A DNA stretch of 13,020 nt from Chlamydomonas sphaeroides. Lineage: Eukaryota > Chlorophyta > Chlorophyceae > Chlamydomonadales > Chlamydomonadaceae. Position numbers and translations under genes: made by a program. Where the stretch lies: positions 8,842 through 21,861 of the forward strand of contig BDDC01001386.1 of the NCBI GenBank assembly GCA_001662425.1, written 5' to 3'. Positions 1-7,487 of the stretch are shown here, one piece after another (the stretch's first letter is position 1; each line of letters starts with the position of its first letter). The notes beneath the pieces are model-generated. The model was not told the origin of the DNA. It made no database searches and saw nothing but the letters and a program-made list of their open reading frames with translations.

Positions 1-2982
1 CCATAGCCCCCACGACAGCCAGTAGGCCGAGTCCGACATGCCCATGGTGCGCAGCGCCTGAGGGAGGGGAGGGAGGGTGAGTGGGGGGCAACGAGGGGCG
101 TGTGGGGCCTCCGGCCACTGGCTTGACCATGGAGCCCCGCATTGGCACCGTCCCTTTGCACCGCCCCGTCCCTTGGCACCACCCGTCCCTTGGCACCACC
201 ACGGCACACACAGCCCGACGCACCCGGCCCCGACCCCATTGCGCCCTCGCACAGCGTCCCCAACCCGCCCTCCGTCGTGTCTCCTTGGCACGCCCAAGCG
301 CGACCGCACGGGCCGTCGCCCAAGCCCGCTGCCCGCGCCTCCCCCCGCTGAGCCCGGCCCTACCCCGTTGCCCCTTGCCCCCCGCCCCAGCCGGCCCCAC
401 CTGCTTGAGCCCCAGCTCCTTCTCGGCCACCACCGTTGCAATTTGCGTCACGAAGCTGAACATGCAGGCCGCGAACACGAAGGGGCCCAGCACGCGTCCC
501 AGCACCGACACGGTGGCGATGGTGGGGTGCGCAAACTCCTTGAGTGACGCCGAGTAGCGCAGCGAGGAGGCCAAGCCGCTGGCGTTGGGCAGCTGCGGGG
601 CCGGCAGCAGGCGGTAGGGACGCAGAGGGGGGCGGGGCGGGGACCCGAGGCAGGGTCAGGAGGAGGCCAGGGTGGGGTGGGATACCGTAGCCGGCTGTAC
701 TTGCACTGCCTGCCTCCCCGCCCCGGAGCGCTGCTGCCTGGGGTGGCCGCCTGCTGTCCTCCGCGCCTCTGCCTCCCTTGCCCCCACGCGGCCCCTCACC
801 CCGCTGTTGGCGAGCTGGTAGCGCGCGATCTCGCGGTGCAGCGCCGCCTGGAGCGGCAGCTGCACGAACTTGTTGTTGTCCTGCGGTGGTGACAGGAGGT
901 CAGGGGTAGGGAATGAGAGGGGTGACGCGGGGCCAGGCGGGTAAGGGGCCGGGCTCAATGCACAGAGCAGCCCAGCGCCAGCACTGCCACCTTAAATACC
1001 CCCGCGCTGCCGACTGTGTTCCTGTTCCCGCCTCGCCGCCCCACTCCCCTTTCCCCCCGCGGGGCTGCGGCCCCCACCTGGAACTGGCCCTTGAAGTACT
1101 TGACCTGCGGGCAGGCGGTACGGCATAGTAAGGGGGTGACGCGATCAGCAAGCGACCAACCGCATCAGAGCGAGGCGGCATAGCCAGACCGCTGCCCTTG
1201 GGCATGTCCTGCCCTAGGTCGACCCCTGCTGCCTCCTCGCTGCCCATGGCGCCGCACCGTGGTGTTGGTCTGCAGCACAAAGCCCTCCAGCGCGCTGCCG
1301 GTGCGCTCAAAGTGCACAGCCGCCAGCACCGTGTCGGGGTTGGCAAAAAGGTAGTCCTGGATGGCGCTGCGGCTGCTGAAGCCTTGCACCTGCGGGGTCG
1401 GGGTCGGGGTCGGGGGCGAGGTCCGACAGCGTGAGCGGTCGCGGACCACTGCCGGCCCCTGCGCACGGTGTCCCATGTACGCTCCAGGCGCCCTGTCCCA
1501 GCTCAGCTCGGCCGCCTTCGCAAGGCGCCTCGCCTGTCAGGTAGCACCCCCATGTGGAACTAAACCGGGGTAAAGGCGTACTACCATACGCGCGCGTCCT
1601 ACTGTGCAAGAGGCCCCGTCCCTTTCCATGTGGGGGCCGCCGCACCATGATCTTCTTGGCGTTGTTGTCGCGGACTCGGGACATGATGGACTGGGGGCGG
1701 CAGCAGGGGCACAGGACAGGCGGGTGGGGAGGCAGGGCAAGGAGCTGGCGCACGCATCATGGCCGCGTGGATCGCACAGAGGGCCAGCAGGGGACACCGA
1801 TCTGCGGCTGCACGCGGCTGCGTCGGCTCACGGTCATGGCGCTGCTCACACACCACAGGCCCTGGCCGCTGCTGCTGCCCATGCGTTCCATGTACCCTGC
1901 AGTGCCCCTGGCCCCGGCCTCGGCCCCCTCACGTCGATCACTGGATCGGGCGAGGGCTGGTACAGCACCTCCTTGCACGCCCGGCCCTCGCCGATGAAGA
2001 TGTCCTGCAGGGAGAAAAAGGGGCGGTCATCAGGGTGCTGGGGCAGCGGTGAAACTTGAGGGTCCAGGGCAAGAGCGGCGGGCAGAGGCCGCGGCACGCA
2101 GCGATGAGTGGCAGAGAGTGACGGACGGCCGCACCTCTGAGCATTGCGGGATGGGCGCCACGGCCTCCGCCTCGGGGTCGGTCAGGTTCTGGAAGGCGCT
2201 GTTGCTGCGGTCTGCGCGGGTGTGCCCAAACGAGTAGCAAGGAGGTACGGCTGTGCGGTTGGCTTGAGCGCATGTGCGGGTTGGCTTGAGCGCATGTGCG
2301 GGTGGATAGCAGGGCGCCTGGCGGCTGTGCTGCCACACCATCATCCGCGATACACCCAACGCCCACCATTGGCCTGCAGCGCTCTGTCGATGAGCAACGC
2401 CAGCAGCAGGAACAGGAAGGGCGCGAAGATGCGCAGAGCAGTGGCACGACGATTGCGCCATGCGACCAGGACTGCGGGGTAGGGGGGCGGTGGCGCGGCA
2501 GCGGTGCGGTGACTTGGGCGGTGGCTTGCTGCGGCACGTAACAACGGGGTACCGGTTTGGTAGGAGAGCGTGGGGTACTGCCACTTGGCAGGAGCACAAA
2601 GGCCAGCAAGCTTGCGGTGGATGCCAGGGCAGCAGGTTCGCGTGCGGCAACGGACAGGGCCGGTCGTGGGCCAACGAAACGCGCCAGGCCGTGCGGGCAG
2701 CGCCCGGCCGCACAGCCCGACGCACAGCCCGCAAAGCACGCGTCAGCGGCGGTTCGGTGGCGTGGCTTGCGCGTGCGCAAGCCGCCGCACGCCAGGTACT
2801 GTCTACACAGCGCTGCTCGTAGAGCGACGCCGGAGGGTTGAGGCCAACGAAGAGGTTTACGCCATCGAGTTCCACGCGCACGGGCTTCTCGCTGGCTTAC
2901 TGTTTTTCCTGTACAGTGCAAAGAATTGCTGCAAGACGCGGAATCGGAACAGGAAGTCCAGGAAGCCGTCGAGGCAGCTCAT
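1..2982 (-). CDS. ABC transporter subfamily A (ABCA), N-terminal part; 3' end beyond window
   Basis: Ten exons read in frame on the minus strand: 2982-2901, 2471-2367, 2211-2135, 2004-1933, 1690-1646, 1389-1258, 1104-1078 (only 27 nt), 880-800, 592-401 and 57-1, all with GT donors and CAG acceptors. They give 290 codons. The ATG at 2982 is supported by an in-frame TAA 21 nt upstream (3001-3003). Visible features are an N-terminal FFALYRKN segment, a first membrane helix near residues 40-60 (FAPFLFLLLALLID), a large soluble loop of about 170 residues, and then the subfamily signatures VQLPLQAALHREIARY, LKEFAHP and VVAEKELGLKQALRTMGMSD-AYWLSW leading into the membrane block. This layout matches half-size or full ABCA transporters, which move lipids across membranes. 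The nucleotide-binding domain would lie left of the window, so whether the protein is half or full size, and its substrate, cannot be told. Several introns carry small tandem duplications. Confidence 0.88.
165..198. repeat. 17-bp perfect tandem duplication in ABCA intron
   Basis: CCCGTCCCTTGGCACCA occurs twice back to back (165-181 and 182-198) within the intron between the exons 592-401 and 57-1. It is a simple intronic duplication and probably has no function. Confidence 0.8.
2258..2301. repeat. 22-bp perfect tandem duplication in ABCA intron
   Basis: Two identical 22-bp units (2258-2279 and 2280-2301), each beginning GTTGGCTTGAGCGC, lie in the intron 2212-2366. The absence of any mismatch suggests a recent slippage or duplication event. 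The unit does not include a splice site. Confidence 0.85.
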
Positions 2983-3660
2983 TCCTCCAAGCCGAGCGCC
3001 TTAAGGCCGCTGGTGTTGCACGTAGCCCTGCTGTATTGGTGATGTCTGAGAGATGGCTTCAGAGTTCAACGCGCTGGCCCACAACGAAGCCTTGCAGCAT
3101 CAGGACATTGTGTAAGGGTATCAGCAGCAACTGCGATGTCCACTGTATTACTTTAGTCTATGCGATATTTAGCCTTGCTTGGGGTGTGTCAGGGGAAGCT
3201 TTCACGGAGGGAACCTGCCCACTGGCGTAATGGACGTAGAAATCACGCTCGCGCACCCAATCCACGTCAAGCAATTGACAATTTGATTGGCTATCAGCAG
3301 TACGTCTCAGCACAAAATGGCTAGTGTCAACGAACCGGCAACCCACCCACGAACCCATCCACGCATGTCACCCCCTCCTCCATCCGAGCGAACCCCTCCG
3401 CGCCACCCGCCGATCCTACTTGGACAGCGTATGCCTGTGCGCTGCACACTAATTGTCATAAGAATATCGCCAAAATGCACAGTACGCACCGCCAGACAAC
3501 GCAAACAACAGCTCTAACCCCGACAGGCATGACGTGATCCAACACTGTGCCGTTGCCTCAGATGCCTTATTCTGGCTTCAACGCATGCTGATCATGGAAA
3601 GCGTTCAGCACTGGGTGCCAGTGGGGACCGAAACCCCCACACTGCACCTCTCATCTGCCT
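2983..3660. other. Intergenic region: 3' UTR of the LRR gene and presumed ABCA promoter/5' UTR
   Basis: This stretch is visibly less GC-rich than the genes around it. It must hold the end of the LRR transcript (stop at 3661) and the start of the ABCA transcript (ATG at 2982). I found no TGTAA signal on the minus strand. Two CCAAT pentamers in opposite orientation lie at 3257-3261 (plus strand) and 3286-3290 (minus strand), and a weak TAAATA box lies near 3170 on the minus strand; none is convincing alone. Two short open stretches occur: a 20-codon plus-strand ORF at 3053-3115 and a minus-strand stretch at 3218-3283 that resembles a chromo-barrel strand. Neither can be called a gene. Confidence 0.5.
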
Positions 3661-6600
3661 CTAACACGACTTGAGGCTGAACTCCACGCCCTTGCCGGTC
3701 GCCGCGACCGCAACCTGCATGGCCGCCAGCAGCTCCGCCGCCTTGTCTTCGGCAGCCACCGGCCAGCCGCCAGGGCTTGCCCCCAAGAAGTACTCCTCCG
3801 CATCCTCGTCCGCGGCGGCAATCTCCATCGCGACGACCTCCTCCAGCGTCCAGCCGTTGGTGTCCTCATAGGGCCAGAAGACGATAGCCTCGAGGCTGGG
3901 CGCTTGTGCGGCCAGCGACTGCGCGGGCAGGCGGGTCCAAGCGGCCGACAGACACGGTATTCACGGTTGCGGCAGGGCCGCAGGAGCTGGCATGGCTACA
4001 CGCCTGCAACCCAATCTCAGAGCCCCAAGCACGCACACACACACCGTGAGCGCCGTCGCCGCCCTATCGGCCGCCAGCCACGTCTGCAGGCTGGCCTCCA
4101 TGACGTGCAGTCGCGCCAGCTGCTGCAGCGGTGCCAGCGCCACCAGGGCCCGGGCGGGGAGCTGGCACATGCGCAGCCGCAGGTCCTGCGAGGCAGCGCG
4201 GGCGGAGGGGCAGGGCGGAGGGGCAGGGCGGAGGGGGAAGGTGGAACATGGCGGAGGGGCAGGGCGGGGGGAGGGGGTGGAAGGCAGCACGCTGATGGGA
4301 GCAGTGCGGCAGCGGACAGCGAGCGAGGGGCTCCTCCGGGGAGGCAGAGCCGCCCATCATCCCGCCCGTTCAAGCCAGGCACAGGAGGCCACCCTCCTCG
4401 GACGTCGCGCCCAGCCTAGCCTTCAACCTGACGAACCAGATGCGACCTGCCCCGCAGGGCCAGCCGGCAGCCCCACCTTCAGCACGGGCAGGCCCTCGGC
4501 CACAATCGCGAGGTCGCCCGCGAAAAGCTCCACGCCCTGCAGCGTCAGCTGCTGCAGGCGGTCACCCAGTGGCTCCCGCAGCGCCCGCAGCCAGGCGCCG
4601 TGCGGGCCCGGAATGGTCGCGGCGCAGCGGAAGGGGTCGCCCACCACCCACAGCCCCGTGTGCCGCCCGCTGGCGTTCCCAGGCCCCGCCGCCGAGCTGC
4701 CGCTGCCAACGCTGCCACCACCACTGGCTTGCGCCGCAGCCGCTGGCGGCCCCTCTGCCAGCGGCGTCCCGTCTGGCGACAGGCGCGGCAGCGAGCGGCG
4801 CAGCACCCAGGCCAGGCGCCGCAGCTTGTCCGCCATCACGTGCTCGTCGTGGCCGACCAGAGCCTCCCAGCCGTCCTCAAAGGGCGTCTGCAGGCCGACA
4901 CGCATGCGCCACTCCTGTGACAGGACACAGGAGCATGCGCCGGCCCACCAGCAGCCGCAGCCCGCCGCCCTCAGGCGCGGCAGGGTCGTGCTGCATCGCC
5001 GGCGCGCGCAGCAGCCTCGCCAGCTCGTGCACGGTGGGGCACATGGGGTCGGCCAGCCACAGCTCCCGCAGCGCGGGCGGCAGCGGCAGCGGCAGCGGCG
5101 GTGGCGGCGGCTCCTCGTCGTCGCTTGAGCTGCCGCGCGCGTCGTGGTCCAGGCCCCACACCGCTAGGCGCGTGAGGGCGGTGTTGTGGCGCGCCATCTG
5201 CTCCAGGGCGTCGCCTGACAGCCGCACGGGCAGGCACAGCTCTTGCAGCTGCGCCAGCGGCGCCAGCGCGGCCGCCACCACAGCGCTGGGCACGGGGCAG
5301 GCCCTGCCGTGGCGGCTGAAGAGCGTGAGGAAGCGCAGCTGCGCCAGCTGGCCGGCGGTGGCGAAGACGTCGTTCAGCAGCGCCGCTGAGGTAGTGGGCA
5401 TCGCAGCGCAGGGGCGGTCACGTGGGGCGGTGCAGGACATGGCGTGGCGGGGGTCAAGCCGCGTTGATGCTGAGTGTGCGTTGTGCTGTGGGCAGGCTGG
5501 GCTGGAGAGCCCTACCGGCAGCTGTGGCACCATGCCATCGCCCCTACACAGCGCTCGGGCGCCCGTAGAGCATATAATATATGAGACGTCGTGATCGCAA
5601 GCCGGCAGCGTCCAACGCTGCGCTCGCCAAGTCATCTTATTAGCCGGACTCACCAATGCCAGCGCCACCTTCTTCGTCGTAATCGTCGAAATCGCCGTCG
5701 TCGTCCTCATCCGCGTCCTCGTCATTCCAGCCAGCCCCATCTTCGTCTTCGTCGTACTCATCGTCATCGGCAGTCCCGCTGTCATCATCATACCCCTCCG
5801 ACGCGGGAGAGTCCCCTAGCGCAGCTTGGCCTTGGCTCTGTCCCTGTGCCTGGCCCTCTCCCTGGACCTGGCCATGCAGCTGCTGCTGCTGAAGCCGCCC
5901 CTCCGCCTCTTGCTCCGTTCCCATATCCTCCCACTCATCCTCGCCCTCGTCGTCCTCCCCTTCGTCCTCATCCGCAGCCGAGCCGCTGTCCTCGCCGCCC
6001 GCACCCCTGCCGCGCCGCCTCACGGCCCAGCATTCGGGCAGCCCCGACACCATGTCAATGTCCAGGGAGGACAGCCCGCTGGCGGCGGGCAGTGCCTTGA
6101 GCACCGGCCCCCAGGTCCCACAGCAGCTGACGCCCGCCAGGCACACCGCCGACAGCCGCGGCGCAACCGCCGCCAGCAGCGCCGCGGCGGCGGCCGTGGG
6201 GCCGGCTTGCGGTGGGGCCCGGTCAGCGCGAGGCGCCTCGGGTAGGGCACGCGATGGCCCCAGGTCGGCCAGGCACAGCTCGGTGAGGCAGGGAAGCGAG
6301 TCAGCCGCCACGGCCGCCAGCTCCTGGCCGCAGGGCAGGGCGCCGCGCAGCAGCAGCCGGCTGACGGGAGCATCGCGGCAGCACCGCAGCACCTCGAGCC
6401 TGCGGCGGGTGGGGACGGATGCAAGCGACGGCGTCACTGGCTGCAGCACGTTCCAGCTTGTTTGCCCCGCATCCCAGCCTACATGCTGCCCTGCGTAGGC
6501 CCGGCCCGTTGGCACGCATGCTCACGTGATCTGGCCAGCCTCGGCATCGGCGGCGCCGGGGTCAGTGTGGAAGGAGAAGTACAGCGCCGTTGGGCGGCAG

Positions 6601-6836
6601 CCATGGCTGAGGAACCGGCGCGTGCAGGCGACCCCCTGGGGCGTCAGGGGGATCAGTTCGCCAGCCGCGATGTTTTTGTCCGCGAAGCAGAGGCGGGTCA
6701 GCGTGCTGTCGGCTAGCCGGCGTCCAGCAGCGCAGGCGGCGCGGAGCGATCGCGGAGCGCTCGACACGACCGCCTCCAGCGCGACCGGGCATGCGGCCAG
6801 CACATCACACAGCCCCGCAGGTGCGGCGGACGCCAT
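3661..6836 (-). CDS. Leucine-rich-repeat protein with F-box-like N-terminus and acidic insert
   Basis: Six exons: 6836-6526, 6399-5654, 5385-4949, 4887-4477 (or from 4914), 4185-4045 and 3918-3661 (TAG). All junctions keep frame and give about 767 residues. Residues 1-60 resemble the degenerate F-box-like start common in volvocine LRR proteins (LCDVLAACP...RSLRAACAAGRRLAD). LRR-type strands follow (LEVLRCC near 105, LTELCLADL, LSSLDIDM). An acidic, partly glutamine-rich insert occupies about residues 239-352. More LRR strands come after it (LRFLTLF, LQELCLP, LTRLAVWGL, LRELWLAD, LQQLTLQGV, LKDLRLRM, LARLHVM). The C-terminus is an 85-residue tail rich in acidic residues. It is probably a cytosolic or nuclear protein-interaction module; no partner can be named. 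The junction between exons 3 and 4 is uncertain: the frame breaks at 4888-4948 and needs an unusually short intron, or else there is a small insertion. Confidence 0.8.
4201..4262. repeat. 13-bp G-rich minisatellite in an LRR-gene intron
   Basis: The unit GGCGGAGGGGCAG recurs at 4201-4213 and 4214-4226, in a degenerate form from 4227, and again at 4250-4262. It lies in the intron 4186-4476 just upstream of the acceptor of exon 4185-4045. On the transcribed (minus) strand it is pyrimidine-rich and may serve as an extended polypyrimidine tract. Confidence 0.75.
4902..4941. repeat. 31-bp-offset direct repeat enclosing an 8-bp hairpin at a frame break
   Basis: GCATGCGCC occurs at 4902-4910 and 4933-4941, an offset of 31 bp. 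Between and overlapping them is the inverted repeat CTCCTGTG (4912-4919) / CACAGGAG (4926-4933) with a 6-nt loop. The reading frame of the LRR gene shifts exactly here. Removing one 31-bp period restores a continuous frame, as does splicing an intron at 4948-4888. Confidence 0.75.
5659..5995 (-). repeat. Acidic (Asp/Glu) low-complexity coding segment with Gln/Gly patch
   Basis: Within exon 6399-5654 of the LRR gene about 110 residues are dominated by D and E (runs such as DEDEGEDDEGEDEWED and DDDEYDEDEDG), interrupted by a Q/G-rich patch near 5830-5890. On the plus strand it appears as TCGTC/TCATC trinucleotide-like repeats. Such inserts between LRR blocks are usually disordered. The reading frame stays open across it and joins in phase to the next exon. 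Confidence 0.7.
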
Positions 6837-6870
6837 GTCTGGCAGCCGGCCCCAGGTGGCTCCCTTTACT

Positions 6871-6884
6871 TCACGTTGACGTGA
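6871..6884. promoter_or_regulatory. Palindromic TCACG-TTGA-CGTGA motif upstream of the LRR gene
   Basis: The 14-mer TCACGTTGACGTGA is a perfect 5-bp inverted repeat with a 4-nt spacer, about 35 bp before the LRR gene's ATG. It contains TGACGTGA, close to the ACGT-core sites bound by plant bZIP factors. The position would place it in the proximal promoter or the 5' UTR. Binding is an inference from the motif only. Confidence 0.25.
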
Positions 6885-7378
6885 CCGGCGTTGGTGTGTG
6901 TCTGGACTGTAACCTTGCGCTTGCCTCGGCAGTCCGGGATGTATCTTGTGTATGAAACGGCGGAACTATTACTAATACTAGCCCCATCCCTGAATTATAG
7001 GCCCGCTCTCAGCGTTACGGTCGGTCCACATTCCGCGGGATGTGTGGCGCGAAGTCGAGACGACCGCGACTGTTCGCCTCGCCGGTCGGCCGATCCCATG
7101 TTGTCCCATGGGAGCGACACTCCTTGGTCGCGCGAAGTTGCAGGCCATCGCGAGCTGCTGCCTGGTGTGGTCGCGGTCTGGTCTGCTTGCCTTGCAATCA
7201 GAACAAGGTTCGCCGGCCTGTCCCAAAGGTCGCTCGAGGCAAGTTGCGTCTCGCCCTTACTCCCCCACCCGCCGATATATACCTGGAGACGCCCTCAGCC
7301 CCAGGGGCCGCGTGCTATGCACCTACGGCCCTAAGCTCTATATCCTGAAGCGCCAACCTTGCAGGAGCCAAACCCCAC

Positions 7379-7408
7379 AGCCGCCACCACCGCCACCACC
7401 GCCACCAC
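7379..7408. repeat. GCCACCACC microsatellite
   Basis: About three 9-bp units of CCGCCACCA type stand in the presumed 3' UTR of the SAXO-HSP70 gene, some 80 bp past its stop codon. It is a simple repeat with no further feature. Confidence 0.7.
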
Positions 7409-7487
7409 CATGCATCCCCGCTCCTCTGCACCCGCGCCTGCTCCCACGCACCTACCTACCCCCCACCCGCCCCACCGGCCGGCCGCC

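Larger units (their letters stand above)
6837..7487. other. Intergenic region: 3' UTR of the SAXO-HSP70 gene and presumed LRR-gene promoter
   Basis: This 651-bp stretch separates the LRR start codon (6836) from the stop of the upstream gene (7488). It has lower GC than the genes near 6940-7030. No TGTAA signal is visible on the minus strand; one TGTAA lies on the plus strand at about 6907-6911, the wrong orientation for these genes. A TATA-like GATATATACC lies near 7272-7281 but has no coding region suitably placed on the plus strand. No gene seen. Confidence 0.5.

Noticed and set aside
1391..1416. (GGGGTC)n tract resembling telomeric repeat
   Set aside because: Only about four units, inside an ABCA intron next to its acceptor; it fits a C-rich polypyrimidine tract on the transcribed strand and not the algal TTTTAGGG telomere unit.
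3053..3115. 20-codon plus-strand ORF (MASEFNALAHNEALQHQDIV) ending in TGTAA
   Set aside because: Too short, with no recognisable continuation or splice partner; the TGTAA is on the strand opposite to all genes here.
4440..5594. 384-codon plus-strand ORF, and the 378-codon plus-strand ORF at 3992-5128
   Set aside because: Both are GC-rich shadows of the LRR gene; they are low-complexity S/R/P/A translations that ignore its exon boundaries.
7272..7281. TATA-like GATATATACC on the plus strand
   Set aside because: No plus-strand gene follows; it lies in the 3' flank of a minus-strand gene, so it is probably chance.
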